Assembly: GCA_012719645.1 (NCBI GenBank)
Contig: JAAXZX010000091.1
Location: forward strand, 1-41,495
Source of the DNA: Clostridiaceae bacterium
GTDB taxonomy: Bacteria > Bacillota > Clostridia > DSM-8532
Direction of reading: 5' to 3'
DNA: 41,495 nt
The translations under genes and the position numbers were made by a program. The first letter of the stretch is position 1. Each line of letters begins with the position of its first letter. This document shows, one piece after another, positions 24,918 through 33,025 of the stretch. A model generated the notes under the pieces. It made no database searches. It had not been told where the DNA came from and worked only from the letters and a program-made list of their open reading frames with translations.

Positions 24918-26303
24918 ATGGACGATACGACTCAGGTACGACAGGAAAACAAAATGGGCGTGATGCCCGTTGGCAAGCTGCTAATCACCATGTCAATCCC
25001 CATGATGGCTTCAATGATTGTACAGGCACTTTACAACATAGTGGACAGCATCTTTGTTTCCTATGTCAATGAAAACGCCCTTACGGCCGTATCCCTGGCC
25101 TTCCCGATACAGAACCTGATGATCGCCTTCGGATCGGGTACGGGCACAGGTGTTAACGCACTGTTATCGAAAAGTCTCGGGGAGAAGAATTTTGATCGGG
25201 CCAACAAAGCCGCCGTCAATGGTATTTTTCTTTTTTTCCTGACCTATGTCGCGTTTGCGGCCTTTGGACTGCTGGGATCAAGGGCGTTCTTTCTGTCCCA
25301 GACCGACACTTCTGAAATAGTGAATTACGGGGCCGATTACCTGTCGGTTTGCACCATATTCTCTATTTCCCTTTTCGGGCAGATCATATTTGAAAGGCTT
25401 CTACAGGCCACCGGAAAGACCTTTTATGTCATGATCACACATATCGTCGGGGCCGTCGTCAATATCATACTGGACCCTATCATGATTTTCGGGCTTCTTG
25501 GCTTTCCGGCACTGGGCGTAAAGGGCGCCGCCATCGCTACTGTAATCGGGCAGACCTGCGGTTTTATGGCTGCCGTATGGTTCAATATGCGGAAGAACCA
25601 TGATGTCAAAATCTCATTCAAAAAGTTCAGGCCGGATCCCGGAACCATCGGGAGGATCTATGCGGTGGGCATACCATCAACACTGATGATCTCCATCGGC
25701 TCAGTCATGAACTATTTCCTGAACAGGATACTCCTTTCCTTCACTGAGACGGCCAGCGCTGTTTTCGGAGTCTATTTCCGCATCCAGAGCTTCGTCGGCA
25801 TGCCCATCATCGGTATGAACCAGGCCTTGATTCCCATAGTTGCATACAATTTCGGGGCAAGGAAGAAGGACCGCCTGCTTAAGGCAGTACGGCTGTGCAT
25901 AACATACGCGGTTTGCTTTACGCTGTTAGGGCTCCTGCTGTTCCAGCTGTTCCCGGATGAAATACTGATGCTTTTCAATGCCACTGAAAACATGCTTGCC
26001 ATTGGCATCCCGGCGTTGAGAATCATAAGCCTCAGCTTTATCTTCATGGGGTTCTGCATAATTGCGGGAGGAGTGTTCCAGGCCCTGGCCAGGGGCGTGC
26101 TGAGCCTTTCGGTGTCGGTCATCAGGCAACTGGTGGTGCTGCTTCCGGCGGCATACCTGCTGTCCCTTACAGGTTCGGTAAATGCGGTCTGGTGGGCTTT
26201 TCCGATTGCCGAAACAGCATCGCTCATTTTCAGCGCCGTATTTTTGAGGCATGTTTACAGGAAGCAGATCATGAAACTGGACCAGGAGATCGTAGTGCCA
26301 TAA
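24918..26303 (+). CDS. MATE family multidrug/toxin exporter
   Basis: A 461-aa protein with about twelve helices: VGKLLITMSIPMMASMIVQA, LYNIVDSIFVSYV, then NIILDPIMIFGLLGFP and NFGARKKDRLLKAVR are all MATE landmarks. It is the same branch as the exporter at 17699-19060, though the two differ clearly and are not a recent copy. ATG 24918 follows AAAGGTGA by 8 nt. It probably shares a transcript with the kinase-like gene. It ends at a 17-bp-stem palindromic terminator. Confidence 0.9.
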   Translation: MDDTTQVRQENKMGVMPVGKLLITMSIPMMASMIVQALYNIVDSIFVSYVNENALTAVSLAFPIQNLMIAFGSGTGTGVNALLSKSLGEKNFDRANKAAVNGIFLFFLTYVAFAAFGLLGSRAFFLSQTDTSEIVNYGADYLSVCTIFSISLFGQIIFERLLQATGKTFYVMITHIVGAVVNIILDPIMIFGLLGFPALGVKGAAIATVIGQTCGFMAAVWFNMRKNHDVKISFKKFRPDPGTIGRIYAVGIPSTLMISIGSVMNYFLNRILLSFTETASAVFGVYFRIQSFVGMPIIGMNQALIPIVAYNFGARKKDRLLKAVRLCITYAVCFTLLGLLLFQLFPDEILMLFNATENMLAIGIPALRIISLSFIFMGFCIIAGGVFQALARGVLSLSVSVIRQLVVLLPAAYLLSLTGSVNAVWWAFPIAETASLIFSAVFLRHVYRKQIMKLDQEIVVP

Positions 26304-26312
26304 TCAAACCAG

Positions 26313-26352
26313 GGGGACGGTTCCTCTGGTTCGAGCCAGAGGAACCGTCCCC
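26313..26352. repeat. GGGGACGGT-type palindrome with perfect 17-bp stem
   Basis: GGGGACGGTTCCTCTGG (26313-26329) and its exact complement (26336-26352) surround the 6-nt loop TTCGAG. It directly follows the MATE stop codon. Core and context match the repeats at 2875-2901 and 17612-17699. The stem is longer than a typical terminator's, and there is no T-run. Confidence 0.8.
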
Positions 26353-26361
26353 AAGGAACTG

Positions 26362-26390
26362 TTGAATAATTTGCCGTGTCCGATTATAAT
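26362..26390 (+). promoter_or_regulatory. Promoter of the acyl-CoA synthetase gene
   Basis: TTGAAT (26362-26367) and a consensus TATAAT (26385-26390) are 17 bp apart. The leader of about 110 nt contains a possible hairpin (26399-26409 with 26428-26437) and a TATATGG-AA-CCATATA palindrome at 26451-26466 that could be an operator. Confidence 0.6.
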
Positions 26391-26507
26391 ATGTTTTGTA
26401 ATATTCCGGCGGTTTGTTTATCAGACCCCGGATATTATATGAAGTACGGTTATATGGAACCATATATCCACTTCTTATCAGGATGGTAGAACGGGAGGAC
26501 GGAAAGA

Positions 26508-28142
26508 ATGCCCATCACTGAAATTCTTGCTCGCAACGCGAAACTTTACGGCAACGAACTTGCATTGACCGAAATCAATCTGGATCTCCAGGATCGCCAC
26601 AATGTAATATGGCGCGAATATGAACTTATCGAGAACAACCCGGCAGGCGAATACCGTTTAAGTATGACCTGGCGAGTCTTTGACGAAAAGGCAAACCGTA
26701 TGGCAAACCTCCTGCTGAAGAGGGGGATAAAGAAGGGCCAAAAGGTTGCCATTCTGCTTATGAACTGCCTTGAATGGCTGCCCATCTATTTTGGGATATT
26801 GAAGGCAGGCGCGGTGGCAGTGCCGCTGAATTTCCGATATACGGCAGAGGAGATCAAATACTGCCTGAACCTGTCGGATACCGTGGCCCTGGTCTTCGGT
26901 CCCGAATTCATCGGACGCCTGGAGAACGTATACGACCAGATACCCCAGGTAAAACTGCTGCTGTACGCGGGAGAAGGCAGGCCTTCCTTTGCCGAGAGCT
27001 ACGACAGGCTGACGGCCAACTGCTGTTCCGAAGCGCCGGATATCAAACTTTCCGATGATGACGACGCCGCAATTTATTTCTCCTCAGGGACCACGGGATT
27101 TCCCAAGGCGATCCTGCATACCCACAGGAGTCTCATGTGCGCCTGTGAAACAGAGCAGGCCCACCACGGCCAGACCCGCGAGGACAACTTCCTGTGCATA
27201 CCGCCCCTGTACCATACGGGAGCAAAGATGCACTGGTTCGGAAGCCTGCTTGCGGGCAGCAAAGCCGTGCTGCTGCGGGGAATAAAGCCAGACTGGATCC
27301 TTAGGACTATTTCGGAAGAAAGAATTACCATCGTGTGGCTCCTGGTGCCCTGGGCCCAGGATATCCTTGACGCCATAGAGAGGGGCGACGTTAATCTTGA
27401 TGACTATGAGCTGTCCCAGTGGAGGCTCATGCATATCGGCGCCCAGCCGGTGCCCCCGAGCCTGATAAAGCGCTGGAAAAAATACTTCCCGCATCATCTC
27501 TACGATACCAATTACGGGCTCAGTGAATCCATCGGCCCGGGCTGCGTGCACCTGGGAGTTGAGAACATACATAAGGTGGGCGCCATAGGCAAGCCCGGAC
27601 ACAACTGGGAGGCAAGGATAGTTGACGAGAATCTGAGCCCCGTTCCCCAGGGAGAAGTGGGGGAGTTGGCAGTAAGAGGTCCGGGTGTGATGAAATGCTA
27701 CTATAAGGACCCGAAGGCAACCGAGGCAGTGCTTAAGAACGGCTGGCTGCTGACAGGCGATATGGCCAGAATGGATGAAGACGGCTTCATTTACCTGGTG
27801 GACAGGAAGAAGGATGTTATTATCAGCGGCGGCGAGAATATATATCCCGTCCAGATTGAGGACTTCCTCAGGGCTCATGACGCCATCAAGGATGCTGCGG
27901 TTATAGGGCTCCCCGATGAACGTGTGGGCGAGATTGCGGCCGCAATCATCGAGCTTAAGCCCGGAGCAAGATGTACCGAGGAAGATATCTTCGAGTTTTG
28001 CAGGGAGCTTCCCAGGTATAAGAGACCGCGCAGGATCATCTTTGACAAGGTTCCGCGCAACCCCACCGGAAAGATAGAAAAACCAAAACTCAGGGAGAAA
28101 TACGGCGTACAGAGGCTTGTGGAAGCCCAGACCATAAGATAG
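26508..28142 (+). CDS. AMP-forming acyl-CoA synthetase / carboxylate-CoA ligase
   Basis: A 544-aa enzyme of the acyl-adenylate family, which joins a carboxylic acid to CoA via an acyl-AMP. Visible: the phosphate loop YFSSGTTGFPKA (about 189-200), the YGLSE motif, LTGDMARMDEDGF, the hinge DRKKDVIISGGENIYP, and the catalytic lysine in PTGKIEK (about 521). The first 60 residues contain an extra EYELIENNPAGEYR stretch before the usual T-W-x-x-x-D/E-K-x-x-R start. The acid used (fatty, aromatic or other) cannot be read off. GGGAGGACGGAAAGA precedes ATG 26508. Monocistronic, ending in a good terminator. Confidence 0.9.
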   Translation: MPITEILARNAKLYGNELALTEINLDLQDRHNVIWREYELIENNPAGEYRLSMTWRVFDEKANRMANLLLKRGIKKGQKVAILLMNCLEWLPIYFGILKAGAVAVPLNFRYTAEEIKYCLNLSDTVALVFGPEFIGRLENVYDQIPQVKLLLYAGEGRPSFAESYDRLTANCCSEAPDIKLSDDDDAAIYFSSGTTGFPKAILHTHRSLMCACETEQAHHGQTREDNFLCIPPLYHTGAKMHWFGSLLAGSKAVLLRGIKPDWILRTISEERITIVWLLVPWAQDILDAIERGDVNLDDYELSQWRLMHIGAQPVPPSLIKRWKKYFPHHLYDTNYGLSESIGPGCVHLGVENIHKVGAIGKPGHNWEARIVDENLSPVPQGEVGELAVRGPGVMKCYYKDPKATEAVLKNGWLLTGDMARMDEDGFIYLVDRKKDVIISGGENIYPVQIEDFLRAHDAIKDAAVIGLPDERVGEIAAAIIELKPGARCTEEDIFEFCRELPRYKRPRRIIFDKVPRNPTGKIEKPKLREKYGVQRLVEAQTIR

Positions 28143-28145
28143 CAC

Positions 28146-28178
28146 CAAGCGGCAGTTAAAACCTGCCGCTTGTTTTTT
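28146..28178 (+). terminator. Terminator of the acyl-CoA synthetase gene
   Basis: CAAGCGGCAG (28146-28155) pairs with CTGCCGCTTG (28163-28172), loop 7 nt, followed by six T. Confidence 0.85.
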
Positions 28179-28255
28179 ACCTTCTCCGCGTTTATCCCGC
28201 CCCGGTATCCCGCTCCCGCATGAGTCTATATGGATCTTGCAGGCTTGTAAGTATA

Positions 28256-28284
28256 TGGACTGGCCGCGTTGTTTTGGATATAAT
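28256..28284 (+). promoter_or_regulatory. Promoter of the hydrolase / PfkB kinase operon
   Basis: TGGACT (28256-28261, four of six consensus bases) and TATAAT (28279-28284) are 17 bp apart. The leader is about 30 nt and includes GGGAGAAGGA before ATG 28322. Confidence 0.5.
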
Positions 28285-28321
28285 GCAGAGAGAATGGAAA
28301 TATTGAAGGGAGAAGGATATC

Positions 28322-29113
28322 ATGCAAAAAGCCGTTGAGATTAAGAGCGGAAACCTCACTCTCAGGGGGATGCTGCACGTACCCGACAACGCTTCTGGAA
28401 AAATCCCAGTGGTTTGCATATTTCACGGGTTTACCGGAACCAAGGTTGAACCTCATTTTATTTTTGTCAAGCTGTCCAGGCGCCTCGAAAAGGCCGGAAT
28501 AGCAAGCGTGCGCTTCGATTTCGGAGGGAGCGGCGAGAGCGACGGCGAGTTTAAGGACATGACCCTGTTCACCGAGCTTGATGATGCCAATGCCATCCTG
28601 GACTATGCAATGTCGCTGCCTTTTACCGATCCCGCAAGGATCGGAGTGATAGGGCTGAGCATGGGTGGCACCATAGCCAGCGTGCTGGCCGGTGACCGCA
28701 AAGATGATGTGGCGGCGCTGTGCCTTTGGGCTCCTGCCGGGAATATGAAGGAAAGGATCATGACGGACAGGACCGACGAGGATATCCGGGCCTTCCGTTC
28801 AAGGGGCTGGCTGGACATGGGCGGAAACGTCATTGGTACAGGATTTCTGGATTCTGCGTTCGAACTGGATGTCTTTGGCAGGGCGGCCCAATATGACAAA
28901 AGGGTGCTGCTGCTTCACGGCGACAAGGACCAGGCCGTTCCGTACGAGGTTGCAGGGCAGTATCTTGAGATTTACGGCATCAATGCCGACCTCCATACCG
29001 TAACAGGCGGCGACCATACCTTCAACAGAAAGGAATGGGAAGATGAGGTGCTGGATTACACCGTGGGCTTTTTCGCGGGCGAACTCCTCGGCACCGGAGC
29101 CGGGCAGGGATAA
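28322..29113 (+). CDS. Alpha/beta hydrolase (esterase/acylaminopeptidase-like)
   Basis: A 263-aa serine hydrolase. The catalytic triad is visible: nucleophile S113 in GLSMGG, D203 in HGDKDQAVP and H232 in GGDHTFN. The oxyanion loop is FHGFTGTK, and FDFGGSGESDG is the usual strand-4 motif. No signal peptide, so it acts in the cytoplasm. It resembles feruloyl/cinnamoyl esterase-type hydrolases, but substrate is not predictable. Only 10 bp separate it from the PfkB kinase gene; the two probably share a transcript. Confidence 0.88.
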   Translation: MQKAVEIKSGNLTLRGMLHVPDNASGKIPVVCIFHGFTGTKVEPHFIFVKLSRRLEKAGIASVRFDFGGSGESDGEFKDMTLFTELDDANAILDYAMSLPFTDPARIGVIGLSMGGTIASVLAGDRKDDVAALCLWAPAGNMKERIMTDRTDEDIRAFRSRGWLDMGGNVIGTGFLDSAFELDVFGRAAQYDKRVLLLHGDKDQAVPYEVAGQYLEIYGINADLHTVTGGDHTFNRKEWEDEVLDYTVGFFAGELLGTGAGQG

Positions 29114-29123
29114 GGAAGCGAAG

Positions 29124-30143
29124 ATGCATATGAAAAAAGGGATAGCAGTTGCCGGCAACATGATCGTGGATACCATCTATCCTATCATGCGGTACCCCGA
29201 TCCAGGTGAACTTGCCAGTATTGAGAACAATATATCGAGGGCTACGGGGGGCGCGGCCTGCAATGTCATAATCGATCTGGCAAGGCTTGATCCGGGGCTT
29301 CCGCTTACAGCCCTGGGTGTGGTGGGGGATGATGAAAACGGCAGCTTTATCCTCGAAAGCCTCTCAAGGTATAATAACATCGATTCTGCCCAGGTCCGCC
29401 GCCTGAAGACGACTTCGTTCACATTGGTCATGAGCGACCTGTCTTCAAAGCAGAGGACCTTTTTCCATTACAAGGGCGCTAATGCCGAGTTCTCCGAGTC
29501 CCATATAAACTGGGATCTCCTGGACGTGGAAATGCTCCATATCGGCTATCTCATGCTGCTGGACGAACTGGACAAACCCGACCATGAGTATGGGACAAAA
29601 ATGGCCAGGCTTTTGGCTTCCGCGAAACAGCGGGGGATCAGGACATCCATCGACCTGGTAAGCGACGAGCCGGGAAGGTTCAGGTCCATAGTCCCGCCTG
29701 CCCTGAGACACACCGATTATTGCATCATCAATGAGATTGAAGCCGAGCGGACGACGGGCATCCCCCTGCGTGGTACGGCTGGACTTATCGGGGAGAACAT
29801 GCCCGCGGCGCTTAATGCAATAAAGGACATGGGAGTTGCCCGCTGGGTCGTGGTCCATGCGCCGGAAGGCGGCTTTGGGCTTGACTGTACGACAGGGCAG
29901 TTTGTGTCGGTTGAAAGCCTTAGGCTTCCCGATGGTTACATTAAGGGGACCACCGGCGCCGGGGATGCCTATTGCGCCGGAGTGCTGTACGGAGCCTGGC
30001 TGGGGCAGTCCCTGCAGGATGCCCTGGAACTGGGCACGGCATGTGCCGTATGCTCATTATCCGAACCAGGGGCCACCGAGGGAATGCACGCATATCCCGA
30101 GGTTATGCAGCTTTACACCGGTCTGAAGAAGAAAGCTCACTGA
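29124..30143 (+). CDS. PfkB family carbohydrate or nucleoside kinase
   Basis: A 339-aa ribokinase-fold kinase. The N-terminal signature is a modified G-G-A-A-x-N motif (ATGGAACNVI, about 38-47), and the C-terminal signature is GTTGAGDAYCAG (about 274-285) with the catalytic Asp of GAGD. The family phosphorylates sugars or nucleosides with ATP; this sequence gives no clear substrate. ATG 29124 was chosen with AAGGAAG about 8 nt upstream; a second in-frame ATG lies two codons on. No sugar transporter lies next to it. Confidence 0.88.
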   Translation: MHMKKGIAVAGNMIVDTIYPIMRYPDPGELASIENNISRATGGAACNVIIDLARLDPGLPLTALGVVGDDENGSFILESLSRYNNIDSAQVRRLKTTSFTLVMSDLSSKQRTFFHYKGANAEFSESHINWDLLDVEMLHIGYLMLLDELDKPDHEYGTKMARLLASAKQRGIRTSIDLVSDEPGRFRSIVPPALRHTDYCIINEIEAERTTGIPLRGTAGLIGENMPAALNAIKDMGVARWVVVHAPEGGFGLDCTTGQFVSVESLRLPDGYIKGTTGAGDAYCAGVLYGAWLGQSLQDALELGTACAVCSLSEPGATEGMHAYPEVMQLYTGLKKKAH

Positions 30144-30209
30144 TTTACACAATCATTACGGGAAACATATACTATGATATCGATGGATAAACCGGGGGGA
30201 TTTCCGAAA

Positions 30210-30659
30210 ATGTACCCGTTTACACTGAAGGGCGCCATGGATTATGCCAAAAAAGGGCTTATAGAAGCATGGGTCCACGGATTCCTGAACGGTCCCGGGC
30301 ATAACCGGGCCTTTTCGGACGGGCTGAAGCTTCACCGGCGGTACTTTGTGGGCCCTATCCCCGTTGAACTGGATAAACTGAAACGGTGCTGCGGACCGGA
30401 GCCGGGCATGATCTACCGGGTGGACAAAAAAGGTTTTGAAAGCATTGTAAACGGGATGATCCATGCAATGCGCCACGGGTGGGATATGCCGCCCCTTATC
30501 GTCAACTATGCAAACGGCTATTTCGAGGTAAATGACGGAAACCACCGCCATGAGGCTCTAAAGCGCATCGGGGTAAAGGCGTACTACGCCATACTCTGGA
30601 CAACCGATCCGAAAGACTACCAGGTCCTGCTCAGGATGGCCAACCCGGGCATCGCATGA
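30210..30659 (+). CDS. Orphan ParB/sulfiredoxin-fold protein
   Basis: A 149-aa protein (if ATG 30210 is used; GGGGGGA lies 9 nt before it; ATG 30174 would add 12 residues). The C-terminal half has the ParB/Srx pattern: PPLIVNYANGYFEVNDGNHR, then HEALKRIGVKAYYAILW. The N-terminal half (YPFTLKGAMDYAKKGLIEAW and a GLKLHRRYFVGP turn) is unfamiliar. There is no helix-turn-helix, so it is not a partitioning ParB. ParB-fold proteins also include sulfiredoxin and small-molecule kinases such as SerK and SbnI, which also have a D-G-x-H-R-like motif. A small-molecule enzyme, perhaps linked to the PfkB kinase 66 bp upstream, is possible but unproven. Confidence 0.7.
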   Translation: MYPFTLKGAMDYAKKGLIEAWVHGFLNGPGHNRAFSDGLKLHRRYFVGPIPVELDKLKRCCGPEPGMIYRVDKKGFESIVNGMIHAMRHGWDMPPLIVNYANGYFEVNDGNHRHEALKRIGVKAYYAILWTTDPKDYQVLLRMANPGIA

Positions 30660-30678
30660 GATTATTTTGCATCTCCAC

Positions 30679-30701
30679 AACATTTTCCCGTCCTCAATCG
30701 T
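30679..30701 (+). promoter_or_regulatory. Likely ECF-type promoter of the second sigma operon
   Basis: AAC-ATTTT (30679-30686) and CGT (30699-30701, followed by ATTAG) are 17 nt apart with a CCCGTC inside, closely like the motif at 21829-21853. The sigma start codon is only about 25 bp further, giving a very short leader. Confidence 0.4.
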
Positions 30702-30726
30702 ATTAGTGGTGAAAGGGGGAAGTTCG

Positions 30727-31218
30727 GTGGGACGTTCTTTATTGCGTACGGATGAAGAACTGTCACAGATCTATCATCGCCATGTAAAAACGGTATACCG
30801 CGTGTGTTTCATGTATATGAAAAACAACCATGACACCGAGGATATGGTGCAGAATACCTTCCTTCGCCTTCTGAAGGACGGGACGAGGTTTGAAAGCGAG
30901 GAACATGAAAAGGCATGGTTGATCAGGACAGCCACAAATCTGTGCAAGGACCATTTCCGCCACTGGTGGAACAGGAGGGTGGGCATGGACGCAATAGCCG
31001 AAGTTGCGGCTGAGGATGCCTACACCATTGATGAAACTCTCAGGAGGGTTCTGAGGCTTCCATCAAAGTATAAATCGGTTATCTACATGTATTATTACGA
31101 AGGGTATCCGACTGGTGAGATCGCACATATCCTCGGGAAAAAGGCGTCTACCGTAAGAAGCCTCCTTCATGAAGGAAGAAAGCTTCTCAGGATTGAAATG
31201 GAGGGAGATGCGGAATGA
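30727..31218 (+). CDS. ECF (sigma-70 family) RNA polymerase sigma factor
   Basis: A 163-aa sigma factor: region 2 (about 10-55: HVKTVYRVCFMYMKNNHDTE then DMVQNTFLRLL) and region 4 (about 105-155: LPSKYKSVIYMYYYEGYPTG, then EIAHILGKKASTVRSLLHEG). GTG 30727 follows AAGGGGGA with 6-nt spacing. Its stop overlaps the start of the next gene as ATGA, showing coupled translation with the membrane partner, as for typical sigma/anti-sigma pairs. Confidence 0.9.
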   Translation: MGRSLLRTDEELSQIYHRHVKTVYRVCFMYMKNNHDTEDMVQNTFLRLLKDGTRFESEEHEKAWLIRTATNLCKDHFRHWWNRRVGMDAIAEVAAEDAYTIDETLRRVLRLPSKYKSVIYMYYYEGYPTGEIAHILGKKASTVRSLLHEGRKLLRIEMEGDAE

Positions 31219-32447
31219 AACGGGAAGAATTGAAGCGCGCGTTCGACAGTATCGGACCCGACCGGGAAACCGAGAGGAGAATGCTGGACAATATATTTAA
31301 ACAGTCTGAAAAAGCAAGGGAACGGAAGACCAGGCCATCCTTCAGTCTTCGGAAAGCCGTACCCGTGCTGGCAATGGCCCTGGCGGTCGTGGCCGGCATT
31401 GCGATATGGGGCATGTCTTCAGGCAGCCTGACAGGCAGGAATGGCGATGATGGCAGGCTGATCGCCAATGACAGCATAGGGTCGGCGCCAGGCAGGGAGG
31501 ATGCGGTTTACGTGCTGAAGGACCAGTTCCGGCTTGGAAACAGGCATTATATACTCCTCGGCGACGAACAGCGGAAAGAATATGGGCTTCCCGGAACCAT
31601 CGGCGACGGGGATATCGGCGGGAAGATTGCAAACATATCCACGAGCGTCGACGAAAGCCTTATAGGCCTGGAAGTGTATGAATACATTCCTGCAGGCTGT
31701 GAGGCCGTTGTGGCGGTGAGGAAGGATGCAGGGTGGCAGCTTTTCAGATTTCTTTCCTTCGAAAGCTATAACAACAATAAGGACGAAGACGCCAGGGCTT
31801 ACCTGGAGCTTTACGGCATCCATGGCGCCGATGATATCGTAAGGATAGTGTTTATCGGCCACAGCGAGCGGGCAAAGCTTGAATACCGTATGGAAATCCT
31901 GGCCGAACTGACCGACAGGGACAGGATCAGGGAGTTTTACGATTTCTACTCGGTAATACCCGACTCCAGCGATAAATACTTTGACAAGCTGTTCGGCTAT
32001 ATAGGCGGCGGCCGCGGCAGCGGATATGCGGACCCTGTTCCCGACCCGGTTATGCCCGAAATGAACGACAGGGCAGTACCGCCTGTGCCCCCTGATTACA
32101 GGGAAGGAACGACGTATGACATACCGGTCGCGCCTGACCATATTGGCCAGGATGCCATAACCGATCCTTCGGGAAGCTATGGAACGGCGCCTGCGACTAT
32201 CGCCGGGGACCTGGCAGGAAAAACACCCGTTGATTCCGGAGTGCAGCCGGGTTACCAGGGAGAAACATCGGCAAGCATAGGTGGCAGCGCAGGTACGAAC
32301 GCCCTTGACAACCCTGTTACCATAAGGGTTTACAACAGGAGCGGTGTCTACCTGGAAACCGTCTATTATCCGAACATCGGGTTCATTTCAAGGCATGAGG
32401 TGAGCGATGAATTCGCTGCGTTCTTAAGCAGTTGCATCGCGGAATAA
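31215..32447 (+). CDS. Membrane anti-sigma-like partner of the ECF sigma factor
   Basis: A 410-aa single-pass protein. The cytoplasmic N-terminus (1-45, acidic/basic, with ERRMLDNIFKQSEKARERK) resembles the sigma-binding start of DUF4179-type proteins. TM is at about 49-68. The outer domain (70-260) is a mixed fold that includes GLEVYEYIPAGCEAVVAVRK. It is followed by a Pro/Asp/Gly-rich low-complexity linker (about 275-370) and a short C-terminal domain with VTIRVYNRSGVYLETVYYPN. Role inferred from the 4-bp overlap with the sigma gene. The linker and terminal domain could reach into the cell wall. Confidence 0.7.
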   Translation: MKREELKRAFDSIGPDRETERRMLDNIFKQSEKARERKTRPSFSLRKAVPVLAMALAVVAGIAIWGMSSGSLTGRNGDDGRLIANDSIGSAPGREDAVYVLKDQFRLGNRHYILLGDEQRKEYGLPGTIGDGDIGGKIANISTSVDESLIGLEVYEYIPAGCEAVVAVRKDAGWQLFRFLSFESYNNNKDEDARAYLELYGIHGADDIVRIVFIGHSERAKLEYRMEILAELTDRDRIREFYDFYSVIPDSSDKYFDKLFGYIGGGRGSGYADPVPDPVMPEMNDRAVPPVPPDYREGTTYDIPVAPDHIGQDAITDPSGSYGTAPATIAGDLAGKTPVDSGVQPGYQGETSASIGGSAGTNALDNPVTIRVYNRSGVYLETVYYPNIGFISRHEVSDEFAAFLSSCIAE

Positions 32448-32494
32448 GGGGAAGGCCATTGGATAACCATATTTAAAAGAAGCAAAGCAACAGC

Positions 32495-32531
32495 ACCGGA
32501 GCGGGAAAAGCAAACCTGCTCCGGTTTTTTC
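32495..32531 (+). terminator. Terminator of the second sigma operon
   Basis: ACCGGAGC (32495-32502) pairs with GCTCCGGT (32518-32525), 15-nt loop, and runs into six T. Confidence 0.8.
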
Positions 32532-32541
32532 GAGCAAAATA

Positions 32542-32658
32542 ATGCTTGACATAGGTATTATTAGGATCAGAAGAATGTTTGGGGAGAATGTCGTCATCGA
32601 CAGGCCAACCCTGGAAGATATCATGCTGTATTATACAAGGAGGAATCAGAATGCTTAG
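32542..32658 (+). pseudogene. C-terminal remnant of an ABC-2 type transporter ATPase
   Basis: Thirty-eight codons ending at TAG 32656-32658. The last 27 residues contain FGENVVIDRPTLEDIMLYY, the typical C-terminal end of exporter-type ABC ATPases of the Firmicutes. Walker and signature motifs are missing, so the front of the gene is lost. The start of the partner permease (ATG 32651) overlaps this stop, preserving the old operon layout. Confidence 0.7.
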
Positions 32659-33015
32659 CCTGATGCTCAACTCCTTAATCTGATTCCCGGCCTGTTTTAT
32701 CCAACCTTCGAAGGCTTGCTCGCGGCTTTCGCTGCGGCTGCCCTCCTGGCCAGCATCTACCTGCCTGTTTATTTCAAGTTTGGGTATATCAAGTCAAAGA
32801 TCTATAACTTCATCCTGTTTTTCGGACTGTTCTTCGGAATAAACCTGCTTGTGTCCATTGTTCCGGAAGACAGCAGTATTGCCGGCAGTGTATCGCTGTT
32901 CTTTGCCAGGCTGAGCGGCGCCATGGTCGGTATAATACTGACAGGAGCGGCACTTGCCATAATGGCCGTATCCTATGGGATATCATTGAAAATATACAAG
33001 AACAGGGAGTTTTAA
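32651..33015 (+). pseudogene. ABC-2 permease remnant, internally deleted
   Basis: The gene opens with a good AGGAGG (32638-32643) and ATG 32651 but stops after ten codons (MLSLMLNSLI). From about 32674, in another frame, about 113 codons to TAA 33013-33015 give the C-terminal helices of an ABC2 permease: GLLAAFAAAALLASIYLPVY, FKFGYIKSKIYNFILFFGLF, and a last helix ending ISLKIYKNREF. The middle of about 80-100 residues is missing. Whether the C-terminal piece is still made from an internal start such as TTG 32716 is unclear; no ribosome binding site is seen there. Confidence 0.7.
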
Positions 33016-33025
33016 ACTCCCTGTT
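33001..33025. terminator. Bidirectional terminator across two convergent stop codons
   Basis: Perfect 12-bp arms AACAGGGAGTTT (33001-33012) and AAACTCCCTGTT (33014-33025) with one central base. Both the plus-strand permease remnant and the minus-strand PPDK-like gene have their stop codons inside it. Confidence 0.7.

Noticed and set aside
27084..28148. 354-codon open frame antisense to the acyl-CoA synthetase
   Set aside because: The plus strand encodes all the AMP-binding motifs with a ribosome binding site and terminator; the antisense frame is a by-product of its codon use.
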